Below are positions 51,762-63,630 of a stretch of DNA of 64,000 bases, in pieces. The DNA is from Siphlonurus alternatus (lineage: Eukaryota > Arthropoda > Insecta > Ephemeroptera > Siphlonuridae), in the NCBI GenBank assembly GCA_949825025.1, contig OX463778.1, positions 40,687,194-40,751,193 on the forward strand. Reading direction: 5' to 3'. The notes under the pieces are model-generated. The model was not told the DNA's origin and did no database searches. It saw only the letters and a list, made by a program, of their open reading frames with translations. Positions within the stretch are counted from its first letter, which is position 1. Every line of letters begins with the position of its first letter. Made by a program: the position numbers and the translations under genes.

Positions 51762-53269
51762 TATACTGTAGTACGTACATTAAGACCATGTAAAAACTTA
51801 CAGAGGACACCATTAAAATGTTTCAACTGTTGATTCATATAATTTATTAGAGCTCAATATATTATGGGATACGGCAATATTTTGATTTTATCTAAGAGAA
51901 TTCTACGAACTTCAATATTAGATTTATTTATTTTTTTGATCAAGAGAAAACTTTTTTTTTTTTTTTTTTACATTATATTCATCCGCATATAAAAAATATT
52001 ATATACTTTACGACTTTTGTGATGGTGATTATATTATATTCTGTGTATTATACTATATGCTATATGTATATATATTTATAAATGCGTAAAATAAAAGTTT
52101 GTATTCCATTTTATAAAATCTCGTCACGAATCTTCCCTCTTTTTATATTTTTTTCTTCTTTCTGTCTTCATACTTTTTTTTTTTTTTTTTTTTTGTCTTG
52201 ACAAAGAGGCAAAAAGAAACCTTTGAATATGTCCTGATAAAACGTAAATTGGAAAAAAAAACTTTCATTCGTGTAACATTTCTAAGATATTTATTTTCTT
52301 GAAATGCATCCGTAGATATATTTGGTTCATTTTTTTTTTCCCTATACTATTTTTTGTATTTTTTTCCTCAGAGGCCGTGAATATGAGTTCCATCTCGCCT
52401 GTTATGTCCCTCGCCTGTATATTTTGTGCTCACGGCAACCAACGGTGCTGGTGGTGGTAGCACACCCTTCTGCCCCTTCCTATACTTCCAATACATCATT
52501 TCTCAATCATAACACCATCCCTGATCCCTCCAACCTTCAATATATATATATTGAAATATTCCTATTTTTTTCCCTCTTCCATGCATCTTCAGTCTGGTTG
52601 CACATATCGAACCTCTTACTGCATTTAATTCTACTTTCCAGTCCTTTATCAAGAGCATTTTATTTATATAATATGACCATTTAATACAATGATATCCATA
52701 AAGTTAAAAAAGAATAAAATGAAATTTATATAATAAAATGAAAATATTATGGTGTTATTTATTTTAGTACAGGCAATAAAAAATAAACATTCATGAGTGA
52801 TTTTAAATATTTTTAATATTTGAGATACATAATGAATAAATAAAAATTGAATATAATTTATTAATAATAAAGTTTACCTAGTGTATTGGAAGCATTCATA
52901 TTATTTTATTATTTTTTGTTACTTTACATTAGAAAACATAATAACAATGTCTATAGTTGGTTTCATTGTAATAAACCATGCACACAAAAAAAGGTTTAAA
53001 AAAAAAAACAGCAAAAAATTGTTTTCAGTCATGTTATATTATTGACAACCTAATTTTGATTGAAAACATGAAGAGAATATAAAAATATAATACAATACGT
53101 AAGAATAAACTGTCAATATATGTTATATAAAAAAGTACAATGTTAAAAAAAAGGGGTAAAAATATATAAACTTTAAAATGCACTCTAGCTTGATTGTATT
53201 TCCATTATTGTTTCATTGTATTCTATTCTCTCTAGGTACTTTATATATCAATAAATATTTGCGTTGATC
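50361..53269. other. AT-rich intron segment with two patches
   Basis: Patches at 51292-51430 (balanced, CpG-containing) and 52370-52640 (GGTGCTGGTGGTGGTAG). TA microsatellite at 51716 and T runs. The 120-codon plus frame 52322-52684 is F/S/L-rich and unrecognised. Confidence 0.5.
51716..51758. repeat. TA microsatellite, about 21 units
   Basis: Perfect TA tract followed by CAGTATACTG, a short palindrome. Confidence 0.95.
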
Positions 53270-53720
53270 ACTAGAGAGATCAATTGTTGTCACTCTGACG
53301 TATTGTTTACGAACGTTAGTATGACGTCATGTACCATGAAAAGTAAGAGAGAGAGAGAACTCCAGCTTGATTTCTCATGGGATATCAGAACGTCGCGGTG
53401 ACATGAGCACTGCGGGAAGAAACTAGTGAGAGGATCTGTGCAGCAGTACAAGCAGTACTGACGGACAGACAGCTACTGAATTTCTCTTCTTCTTCTATAT
53501 ATAAATTTTCTTGCTTACTGGAGACAAGAAAATAAGAGCCCATTGGAATTCGTAATGTGGTCGTGGCTGGCCACAGTAGCGAGAATACGCAAGCAGGCAA
53601 TGTATAAATATATGGTTCGTCCGTAGAGACACACTCTCTCTACAAGAGAGAGACAAAGAGAGAAGACCCCTAGCTCAATTTCATTGTCTTGCCGCACTAC
53701 CATTCTGTTTTAATACTGTA
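53270..53720. other. G+C-richer island with CRE palindrome and GAGA runs
   Basis: ATGACGTCAT at 53321, GAGAGAGAGAG near 53347, GCAGCAGTACAAGCAGTAC (53440-53458) and CTCTCTCTACAAGAGAGAG (53633-53652), itself an inverted repeat. Short frames only. Confidence 0.45.
53321..53330. promoter_or_regulatory. CRE-core palindrome ATGACGTCAT
   Basis: A 10-bp palindrome at the left end of the island at 53270-53720. It is followed shortly by a GA run (53347-53359). Confidence 0.4.
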
Positions 53721-54873
53721 CTTGACTTGTATAATTACACTAATTTAAACCCATCATCAGCTTCATCGAGATTTAAACACAACAATTTGAATCTCTGCAT
53801 GTTTATGTCTCATTATTTTAAGTACTCTACACATGCTCAAATCTGTATATTTTTGTATTATTTTTTAAATTTTCTTGCAACAAAGGTTTCATTTATATCT
53901 GTATATAGACTATTTCCAATTCAGCAAGGTGATCAACTAGAGGAACACAAATACACTTGCAACAATCATAATTGTTGGAAAATTCATTTCATTGTGATCA
54001 CGTAAATTTGCTTTTGTTGTGGATTTGTATTCATATTCAGTAGTTAATAAATAATAGTTATAACATTTTTTAATAAATAAAATTCAATCAAACATTACTG
54101 ATAATAATTGTAAGATAACATAACTGCTACACTTGCATGCCTTACTGAATTTAAATAAGCATCTCTAACATTAATATTTGGTCTATATAGTGTTTATTCC
54201 ATAATCAATACATAGTGAATATTGTAGCTTATAGTATATGGATGTGATAATATTATAGCAAACCATGTACCAATAATCCCATAGATATATGCAACCGTCG
54301 GTTATATCTGCATAAGCCATGCTGATGAGTATACAATTTATGTATCTACATATTTCTCCATGAATGCACTTATAAATTAATTTAATTTGTTTTGCATCAA
54401 ATTTTATGCTGAGTAAATAAATATTAATATTAAAATTATTAATATTGTGTGAATTACTATATATATGGAGCAGAAATGTTGTATATATAAACTCAGTTTA
54501 TATATTTTACAGAGGGTTTTAATTTATAATAATGTTAATTAAAGCTCCAGGTATTAAAATGCATGTCAGTTAATCCATTTTAACATTACATTATGAGAAT
54601 TTCAATTCTCAACACAATTAGTATTTTACTTTTTATATTAAAATATTTAACAATTATAGATAGCAGCGTATAATTTTAATTTAAAATTGATTACAAAAAT
54701 GTAACGGAATAAGAAACTTTAACTTGCCAGAATATATACTCTGCCTTGAGGTTTCTTGTAAAGCCTAAAAACAGGGCATAATAATTATTATATGCAGCAT
54801 AGGTTAAATGCCACTTGCCTTTACTACTTTTAATTATTATAGTAAATAGCTCTTTCGTGCAAAGGTATGGGTA

Positions 54874-55030
54874 TTTCACTTTCCGGACTTTTACCTTTGC
54901 CGGTGTTCGATGATAAGTGTAGTACATACTAGTGTTATAGAGTGCACGAACACTAAATGATGATCGTAAAATACTACATACAGAAGGATTACATTGAGCA
55001 CCGGCAAAGGTAAAAGTCCGTAAAGTGAAG
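54874..55030. mobile_element. Short terminal-inverted-repeat element, about 157 bp
   Basis: A left arm at 54874-54905 (core CGGACTTTTACCTTTGCCGG) is repeated inverted at 54999-55030 with one or two mismatches. They enclose about 93 bp that is not itself inverted. The outer ends are TTTCACTTT and AAAGTGAA, and GTA lies just outside both, possibly a 3-bp target duplication. It has no coding capacity. The family is unknown. A minus-strand open frame at 54691-55077 runs straight through both arms and is not a gene. Confidence 0.65.
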
Positions 55031-58000
55031 TAAAACATTATTATGTAAGTGATGCTAGACAAGTTGCCTAATCTCAAGACGAATTGACCGTCAGACGTTT
55101 ATTTATAGTTACTTGGAGTGTACATAAATGGGATTTCTAGATATGCCTTTGCCTGGGATTCAGAGATGTTGCAACAATGATACACTTTAATATTGTTATC
55201 AGCAGTAAGCGTGATGGACAGTAAAAAACGTTGTTGCTAGTATCGAATCAATCTGTTTTAGGTAAGTTCTGAACGGACACATTTAAAGCTTCCGATGATA
55301 CAATAAAATAATTTTATTGATTTATGAATTTTTTATACAAATCTTGCATGATTTTAATATATTTTTTTATTTATATTAAATATTATTGACTCAACTAAAT
55401 TGAACATAACTCAAAATAAAATAAATGTAACATTTTATTTTCATTTCTTTTATTTTCATATTATTGAGAGTGATTTTAGTAGATTGTGATTCAAATAACT
55501 TTTTTGCTATGTTTGTGGCGATTACATTTTTGTTAGCTATTTTGCGATCATGTCCCCTCCTTGCTTCTCTCTCCCTCTCTATAAATGGAGCGATGCTTTT
55601 CGTCACGCTTCTGATGTGATGAACGTCTTTGAGTTATAGCCCAACTCAGAATTGAGACCAATTGTAAAGATCTAAGAAGAAAGTCGTCACCATTCAAGAA
55701 ATATTTCAATTGATGAGAGAGTCGTAAAGAAAATTTGATATCTGACAAATACATAAACGTAGTATATTATATTTTTCGAATCAAATATGTTTTTGACACA
55801 ACTACAAAAGTGTTTTTCTTTCCTTTTAATTTCGAATTTATACCATCAATAATAATAATGCAGAAAATCTATATAAATGTTTACATTTTTTTTACATTAT
55901 TTTTATTTTTCTTTATAATACAATGGACATTATTTTGAAATGAAAATGATAAGTTGTGGAGTTGATATCAACATGTTGTCTCTGTCTGCTTTTCTGTCTG
56001 ATTCCTTTTCCTTTAATTGAAACAGAAACAACAACTCAACTCACACAACAATAAAATGCTTTCAAATCATAGTCCATCCCACTTTTTACACTTTTCCTTC
56101 CTTCTTCGTTTGACATTTTTATCTCAGACACAGATTGTATGTTGTACATTTCTCATCACTCTATGTCAAAATCTTTTTCACCCTTAAAAATAATAATAAT
56201 AATAATAATAAATTTTGACGGTATATTTTTTGTCTTCTTTATCATTTCTTGCTGTGTCTTTCGAAGAGTAGCAAAATTGCTGTATAAGACGGCGTTGTAT
56301 TGCTTACTTTAGAAAAGAAAATCTCTCTGTTGTTTTGATTGACTGCGTCAGTGGCACGTGAAAATTTGAGTTCAAGCTTACTCTTTCTTTTTTATTCCTT
56401 CTAAATTGCTTCAACTTTTTTTTTCAAATAAAGATTGATAAAAATAAAGACACATTGATAAATGATATTATTTAATTTTATTTTTAATCGTCTCAAATAA
56501 TTAAAGTACACAATAAAATTAGCATTCTATCATGCAACTTCTTATCTAGATTTACGTATGTGAAGTATGTGAAAGTAAAACCTCCCAGGACACAGAAAAT
56601 ACATGGGATACGTTCACTTCTTCTTATGAAAAAAAATCCCCCCTCCCCTTCCCCCCCCTCCAAAATCAAAATTTTCGTAGCTATGTATTGTATAAACACT
56701 ATAAACTCTATGAAAACATGCAAGAGGAAATATCTCCAATCTTGGTTCCCATTGCGTAAGTTTTCTGTTTATGAAATACAGTGCTTTTCAGATAGAGACA
56801 TATTGCATAATTTTTTAAATTAAAATTTGCATAAAGTATATTGGTTCAATTATTAAGGTACTATATTAATTAATCCTAATTTTGCAGACAGTAAAATTAT
56901 TTTATTTAGAGAGATCAAAAGTATTTTTTTAATGAAACTCCCAAACATACAGAAATTGGACATCTGTCAGCGCGTTCATAATAATTAATAAGCATTAAAT
57001 TACGTTATAATTATTTCTTTTATCTGATTTTATATTGCAGTCAGCAGCTCTCAAAATGCTAAGATCAAAGCAAAAAGTTGATGCCTAAAACAAAATCATG
57101 CATAGAATAATTAGAATAAAAAACATTTTTTTTCCTATAGCAAAGTAACATTCAAATGTGAGAAAGTAAGAAAAGAAAATTACAATACTTAAATTTTAAA
57201 ATGAAAAGCTCGTGTCTATAAAGTCTATAAAAAAGCAGACAAAATGTGAACAGCATTACAAAACCCTTGGGAGTAAGAGATAAAAAAATGTCAAAACGTG
57301 TCAAAATAGTAGCAGGTGAAAACTAGTATGCAAAATAGTAAAATTATGTTCATAAACTCCCATATAAACACTAATTTTTAAATATTTATTTTAAAATAAT
57401 GTTAAATAAATTTTATTTTTTACGTCTGATAGTTCACATCTGCAAATTTTTCAACATGATACAAGTCCTCTTATCTAAACTCGTCTTTTGTGAACACCCT
57501 TTCCTTGTACAACCCTTATTTCTCTCATCCCCTTATATTCTACCCTTCTCTCGACCTGCTTTTATTCACCTCATTTCTATTTTACACGTGCTCTTAAGTC
57601 CCCTGAGATTGCACCAAACAGTAGCAGCAGTAGACAGCCAACATTGGAACATTTCTTATACAAAAATATCAAGCAAGCTGGAGGGGGGTTTTCTGCCTGC
57701 CTTCTGGCTTATATACGCATTCAACTGGGCTAAGCGAGTGTATCTGGTAATCATGCGACGATCCTACTGCTTGCTTATGAAAAATGTATACGTATACATG
57801 TAATGTATAACTGTACAAAATATATTACATGCCTTTAAGGTATATTATATAATACATAAATGTTAGTATTTTATTTGTTTTTGTTTAATTAAAAATGTAT
57901 AATTGTGTGTAGTTTCTTTACAAAATAATTCATGAATAAAATTGTAAGGAATATTAAATGAGAATAAAATTCTTTAGTTTTTCCAAGTAGTAACAAAATA

Positions 58001-58540
58001 TATATAAATATTTATATACGCTATGTTAATCAGTACTGCAATGCTAGTGCATTTTACTCGAGGTGTAATACGAATTCAGTAATTACGTTTTCAACAAAAG
58101 TGTAAATTGTAATTATGAAGTATTCTAGAATTATAAAACAAGTTTTAATTGCAACATGGTAAGTCATTACTACAGATTTTTATTTTTGCTCTAAATCTTA
58201 AGAATAAGAAATTAAATTTTCTAATTCAGCATAAACTAAACAAAAATATTACAAGAAGTAGTTTGTATATTAAATTTAATCAAAAATAAAGGTATAAGTA
58301 AATTTATATAGCTGTTAAGATTTTATTCCTTTCAAGAATTACTTTAACATTTACTTTTCAACTTTTCTGTCGCTATTTACTCTCAAACATATAATTATAT
58401 AAAACGTAGGTATGTTTATCAACTGAGATATCCATGAAATATGATTAAGTATAGTTTTTTTAATTAAAGTAAAAATAAGAATAGCCCTAAAAAAATATAT
58501 ATTTTTCAATCTTACTAGTACTTTAAGCTCTATCAGACGG
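55031..58540. other. AT-rich intron segment
   Basis: TAA repeat at 56190, a CCCC-rich patch at 56637-56660 and a balanced patch 57480-57780 holding a 134-codon plus frame (57399-57803) that I do not recognise and do not call. Confidence 0.5.
56190..56211. repeat. TAA trinucleotide repeat, about 7 units
   Basis: Perfect TAA/AAT repeat. Confidence 0.9.
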
Positions 58541-58870
58541 TTTTGCTAACAAGATATATTTTTTAACCAATTTTGTTCGCGGAAAGCTTAACTTTCGTAA
58601 AACTTTAGTTAAGTTTTTCGTGAGATCGATCTAACGTAAGTCTGCGCTACGTTCTCTGTGTTTACTGTGCACACACACACAGCACCTCGTCTCAATGTGC
58701 ATGCACACACGCTACACACACCCCTCGAGACCCCTGCACCCCAACTGTGTACGCTACCGAGAGATTATTTAGTCAGAGAGTGAAAGTGGGAAAAAAGTGG
58801 AAACTACAGGAAATTGATCTTTACATCACTTCCTTTGCATTAAACCCTAAAACTCGAGGGAATTTTTGAA
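58541..58870. other. G+C-richer island with CA-rich core
   Basis: CTTAACT ... AGTTAAG palindrome (58587-58613) followed by CA/TG-rich alternating purine-pyrimidine DNA (58665-58740), which can adopt Z-form. Confidence 0.45.
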
Positions 58871-59299
58871 AGGTTTTAGTAAAATGTATACACTTTATAT
58901 TGCAGTTATATACCTTTTAATGTTGTAAAAAATCATTTATTTAATGGCTATAAAATCAAACACAAAACTGAACAATATAACTAGTCATATATAATATAAT
59001 TATATTAGTAATAATGTAATATAATTGTAAATCAAAAGAGCTTTCATATTTTGACAGTTTTAGTTTTGGATGTAATAAATTTATATTGAGTTAAATCTCA
59101 TTTAATTAAAAAAATTTAAGAAAAAAATTAAATATTATGTAAATTACAAATATTTCCTATATTCTGATACAAGTTAAATTAAAAATAATACTGCAATTTT
59201 ATAGTAAAAGTAAATTTTTATTTTGTTTAAAAAGTGTTAAAATATAAAAAAGTTAAAATCTTGTTAAAGAAGGTGTGGATATAAATATTATGTTTCACA

Positions 59300-59720
59300 C
59301 AATTTGCGTGTAAGTGGAGGAATATTCTTATCTAGAATCTCACATTAATTCTACTGAAAGCCCTCTCTACCTCACATCATTTATCGTCTCTCTGCAGAAT
59401 TTTCTCTATCTATATAATGTTGCAAGTAGTACCGGTACATGGTGGTCATTTCCATGTAAACTTTCTCTACGTGAAACATCAGTTAAATGTGACCCCCCTC
59501 TCTCTCTGAAGAATGACAGGTGAAAAGTGTCTGATGTCTCCGGTTAATGTCAACTACTCCATGCACACAAATACCCTCCTCCAATTCATGAAACCATGTG
59601 TCCATGTCCGCAAATCACACACAAGAACCTACCACAGTAACTACCACCGCGTTTTCTATTAACGTCTTCTTTGTAAGAACGTCCAATCTCTTTGTATAGT
59701 CCTCTTTCTATATTCACTTT
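59300..59720. other. G+C-richer patch
   Basis: Balanced pyrimidine-rich DNA. The 69-codon plus frame 59314-59523 shows no recognised domain. Confidence 0.4.
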
Positions 59721-60060
59721 TATCTCTTATGAGAGTTTACATAAAATAGAATATATTAATATCTTTAAATAATAAAGAGTTTACTATTTGTAAGTATAAT
59801 TTTTATATTAATATATTGTATATTATAATGTAATATATATAATATATACACACATATATATAATGTATATATAAAACTTTAAAACAAGCGTGTTTTTTTT
59901 TCTCTCTTTCTGGTTTATTATGAATATATTGGAACTCAAATGACAATATGAAATTGAAATTGGAACAATATATAATTTTGTACATGAAGTCATGGGGGTC
60001 AAGGAGAATTTTAAGATCTTATTTCAAAATCAAAATGCATAAAAAAAAAAGACTAGAAGT

Positions 60061-60200
60061 GATGACTGATGACATATCTGTGCTGCAAGTTGCGTTTTTA
60101 CAGGCATACCCCTGTCAGCAGCAATCTGCTTGCTTCGCTGCGCACTGAGACGTTATCTTTGCTGTATGCTCCTACATCTCCAGCCTGCTGCTGCCTGTTC

Positions 60201-60203
<3 letters not shown>
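60061..60203. other. G+C-richer island left of GA microsatellite
   Basis: GTCAGCAGCAATCTGC and CTGCTGCTGCCTG (60187-60198), then the GA tract. Confidence 0.4.

Positions 60204-60267
<64 letters not shown>
60204..60267. repeat. GA microsatellite, about 32 units
   Basis: Perfect GA tract. It faces the CT tract at 60762-60845, so the pair forms an inverted repeat about 500 bp apart. Confidence 0.97.
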
Positions 60268-60270
<3 letters not shown>

Positions 60271-60757
60271 CCAAAGATTTTTTTTTATTTCACAATTTTA
60301 TGTGACGTATAATTATTATTAATGAATAATGCTGATTAAAAAAAAATGATTGCTAAATTGATTTAATATACAGTATATTAAATAAACTAATCAATATTAT
60401 TTTCTATATTAGTAAATAATTCAAATTGTAAACAGTAATACTATATAATTGTAAGTTATAAGCTCTCATATAGAATATTTTTAATTTATAATAAATGAAA
60501 TGGAATTTTTAATCATTATTAATGAAGGAAAAATATATCCATGTTAACTTAAAGCTATAATTAATTATTAAAAAAAAACACTCAAACAAATTAATGTGTT
60601 GTTAACAAAAATAATATAACAATATTTTATGTTGCTTAATGTTATATAAAAGTATAATATTTTATGGCAATAAAAATATGTCATTCATTAAGAGGACATA
60701 TAAATAGCTAGGGTGGTATAAAATATTAGTGCATATACAGAGAATTTGTTTCCTTCT

Positions 60758-60761
<4 letters not shown>

Positions 60762-60845
<84 letters not shown>
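60762..60845. repeat. CT microsatellite, about 42 units
   Basis: The longest uninterrupted CT tract fully resolved in the window (about 84 bp), inverted relative to the GA tract at 60204. Confidence 0.97.
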
Positions 60846-60848
<3 letters not shown>

Positions 60849-60899
60849 TACTAAAAAATAATGGTTTATACAGTAACATCATATAGTTGAGAAGATTGA

Positions 60900-61260
60900 G
60901 CTTGATATATTTTTTTTAACTGCTACTACTACAACGTAAATAGAGAAGGGCTCAACGGTGATGATGGCGCATACACACACAATTTCCTATTTCATATTTG
61001 CTGCTAGATTGCGCTGCTTGTTGAGGGAATAACACGGTTTAGGAAGAAGGGAGAGAAGGCCATTGCATGCGCCGCTCGAGCTAGCTCTGCAGGATGGAAA
61101 TATGGAAGGAGGATGGGGTAGGAGGAAACTGGAGGCAAATTTTCCACGCAGACAGGTCAAGTTATCACCAAGAGGACGGAAAATGATGAAATTGCTCACT
61201 GCTGAGATTGATTCGTATAAGCGGTGATGGAGGAGGGGAGAGATGGAATAACTTTTTATT
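60900..61260. other. G+C-richer island
   Basis: GTGATGATGGCGC, ACACACACA, GCATGCGCCGCTCGAGC and purine-rich GGAAGGAGGATGGGG. No open frame recognised. It is about 1.9 kb downstream of the neuroligin exon in gene order. Confidence 0.45.
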
Positions 61261-61349
61261 CGTTTTTCCTACCTAACAATTTTTTTTTATGATTACAAGA
61301 TGAATCATCGTGAAAAGCGAGCACGTAACAGCAATTCATCTTTCTTTTC

Positions 61350-61380
<31 letters not shown>

Positions 61381-63102
61381 TTTAAAGTATGTTTTTGATT
61401 TCTGACTTTTAAATTATGACATTTATGATTTGTCAATATTTTTTTATGGAAGAAATAAAGTGCAATTTAACGATTTGAAATGTGTTTCATTTTAAAGTAA
61501 AAAGAAGGTTTCTGTTTGTAAACTTTTAACCAAATAAATAGTCTTAAACATAGCCATTTCAATGTGTAATGTGCGTTTTCCTGTGGAATGAAGTGTATCA
61601 TAACAATTTTCAAGTACGAAAATATTACCTCACATAACTGCGTCAAAACCTTTTCATAATGTGATATATTTTGTATTAAAAAAAAAATGCGTTAAAAAGA
61701 TTTATTATATGTGGTTCGTTTCGTTAAGGCTAAAGTTTATTTTTAAAAAAATCCTCACAGTATCATTATTCTGTTGCTAAAAATTTTGTTATGAGATATT
61801 CAACATTTTTTGTATATTATATGTATAGTGTGGGTGTGTAATGTTATAAAAAACTATAAATATTTTTTTTTTTGTCAATTTAAGCAAATACCAATTCCAA
61901 TGTCCCAATATACAGTATATATATATTTTTTTTTACCCATACTGTTTTTGTTTTATTTATTTTTGTTATGCAAATTCCCCCTGCAATTATTGTATTACTT
62001 AACCCAATAAACAATTATTAATATTATTTATAAGTTGCAAATATTGTTTCATATCATCAGACTATCCTATAGCATCCATGAGAGATGTTCAAACGTTATA
62101 CTACAGCATTTAGATTGTTATTTAAGATGAAAACAGCACTTAACATTATTGCACTTATGGCCTAAGGCTGAAGAGAATGGGATAAAGTTTAATATAACTT
62201 ACCTTTTTCAATAATTCATAACTTGAATAAAGTTGTATATTTATATAATCAAAATTATTAGTCAAGCTAATTGATTTTAAATATTCAGGTAGATTCTATT
62301 TTAATGTATATAACAAAATAATATGATTATACTTATTATATACAATTTTAAATATGAATATTTTAAGATTAACGTATAATCCTATCAAAAAGGGATTGAT
62401 GTCATTTCTAATCAATAACATAGTCATAAGCTCTCTCAGTTGGGAGTTGGGAGTTGGCATTCGATGATAGGAACAAGCAAGCAGCTCCTCCAACTCTCAA
62501 GAGCTCACTCGCAAACTGATGAAAAATGAATGTAAATCTATATATTTTATGAAAAGTTACATTTCCGATCTACCAATTTATATAGCTTCAGGACAAATAT
62601 AGAAATACCATCTTAGTCTTCTTTTTTTTATTACATGGAAAAAAGTGTGTTATTCGTTATTTTCTTAATTTTTTTTTACTCACTGTGTATTATTGTTTAT
62701 TGATGCGGAAAAAATTCTTGTACAAAAGTCAATAACTTTTTTATCGTTATTTTTGTTTTGTATATTGATATAGGCATTCATATAATGAAGAATATCCAAT
62801 AAAAGACTAAATAAACAGTATATACAAACTTTTTTAATAATGTAGAGAAAAATATACTTTTTTTTTTAATTTACCTGAATTTTTTTTGTACCGTGTAAAA
62901 ATTCTTCTGTACAATTCTAAATTTATAAGTATACATGGTGACTGAGAGTTTAAAATTTTAAGAAGCTTTATTATTATTATTAAAAAAGTGTGTTTTCAAG
63001 CTTCTCTTATACACTTCTTTTTTTTTAATTAATAATGTAGATAACAAAGAAGAGAAATGTTGGCATTATATAATTCTAAGAAACAAAACAAAAATTAAAT
63101 TA
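61261..63102. other. AT-rich intron segment next to the exon
   Basis: The A27T7 run at 61350 and GTTGGGAGTTGGGAGTTGG-like slippage at 62439-62457. Nothing coding. Confidence 0.6.
61350..61383. repeat. A27T7 homopolymer junction
   Basis: About 27 A directly followed by 7 T, rigid A-tract DNA that typically disfavours nucleosomes. No gene is associated. Confidence 0.9.
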
Positions 63103-63108
63103 ACTTAC
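63103..63108 (-). other. 5' splice site (donor) of neuroligin exon
   Basis: The minus strand reads CTCAAG|GTAAGTTA, a full GTAAGT donor. The recognisable protein similarity stops exactly here (after TPTQ), and the frame beyond gives only KLI and a stop. This fixes the exon end at 63109. Confidence 0.9.
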
Positions 63109-63589
63109 CTTGAGTTGGTGTATATATATTTAAATATAAACAATCTTCACTTTGATTTTGTAAATATGGTTGTAGTCTTTTTAAATATGCTAATCTTTCT
63201 TTTGGCATTTTCTTTAGAGCTGCTTGTTCATCAGATATATTTGGAAAACGTTGAGGGCAAACAGGACTAAATCTATCTGCCATTTTAACTCCCCTCCATA
63301 ATGCTCCTGTTACTGGAGGCATAAATCTTAGATTTCCCACAGGTGGAGAGGCATAAGGTACTCCTCGGAACACCTCAACTGAGCCCAGGTGACGTCCATC
63401 TAGTTCCCATATGACACCTCTCAGGTCACCGTACTTTGTATGAACGGTGCGTGAACTTAAAACTGCGGAGGATTCAGGTGCAGGTTTAGCGGGAGATGCT
63501 GGTCCAGCCTCCGCCTCCGTCCTCACAGGTCGTACCACATTGAGCACCACGAGCACCAGTATGGTAAACAACACACGTTGATGAATCAT
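63109..63589 (-). CDS. Nlg: Neuroligin, first coding exon (partial, 160 codons)
   Basis: Neuroligins are postsynaptic type I membrane proteins whose catalytically dead esterase-like domain binds presynaptic neurexin. Seen here: a signal peptide of about 24 residues (MIHQRVLFTILVLVVLN then RPVRT), a Pro/Ala/Glu-rich linker of about 20 residues, then the start of the carboxylesterase fold. That fold shows YGDLRG, VFRGVPYASPPVGNLRF, a cysteine in PVCPQ and the type-B esterase signature SEDCLYLNIY. Two N-glycosylation sequons (NIS, NQS) are visible, and the two cysteines fit the first conserved disulfide. The exon ends after TPTQ with one base of the next codon, giving a phase 1 intron. Neuroligin genes commonly break just after EDCLYLNIY, near vertebrate splice site A. 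I chose the ATG at 63589 (A at -3). The frame stays open to an ATG at 63640, but that one lies beyond a likely splice acceptor. The catalytic region is outside the window. Which insect paralogue this is cannot be decided. Confidence 0.94.
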
Positions 63590-63615
63590 TATGACGTTAT
63601 ATTTATATTTTTTTT
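63590..63615 (-). other. 5' UTR part of the neuroligin exon
   Basis: These are 26 A-rich bases between a likely splice acceptor and the chosen ATG. The stretch has no stop in the coding frame, which is why the open frame appears longer than the exon. It is inferred to be the tail of the 5' untranslated region, joined in the mRNA to an exon at higher coordinates outside the window. Confidence 0.55.
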
Positions 63616-63630
63616 CTACAAAAAAAAATA
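63616..63630 (-). other. Putative 3' splice site ahead of neuroligin start exon
   Basis: Read on the minus strand, a run of ten T followed by GTAG forms a textbook pyrimidine tract plus AG (AG at 63617-63616). It sits 26 bases before the favoured ATG. Neuroligin genes usually have noncoding 5' exons, so an acceptor here fits. An alternative is that transcription starts nearby and the tract is only a T-run. Confidence 0.55.

Larger units (their letters stand above)
1..63108 (-). other. Very large first coding intron of neuroligin (open at left edge)
   Basis: This is all sequence downstream of the neuroligin donor. I looked on the minus strand for later neuroligin segments (the HGG loop, the NYRLG strand, the GDP helix) and saw none, so the intron probably runs past the left edge. 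It is AT-rich with embedded repeats, hairpin elements and G+C-richer islands, listed separately. Nested genes on either strand are possible. The best small candidate is at 32090-32356. Confidence 0.7.

Noticed and set aside
52322..52684. 120-codon plus frame
   Set aside because: Pyrimidine-rich low-bias sequence with no domain; likely chance.
54691..55077. 128-codon minus frame
   Set aside because: Runs through both arms of the inverted-repeat element, so the peptide ends are mirror translations of a repeat.
57399..57803. 134-codon plus frame, the longest non-repeat frame besides neuroligin
   Set aside because: Starts in AT-rich sequence, composition L/F/I/S, no recognised domain, no supporting signals.
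1..63108. Further neuroligin exons on the minus strand
   Set aside because: No segment resembling the later esterase-fold motifs, the transmembrane helix or the PDZ-binding tail was seen; very short alternative exons cannot be excluded by eye.
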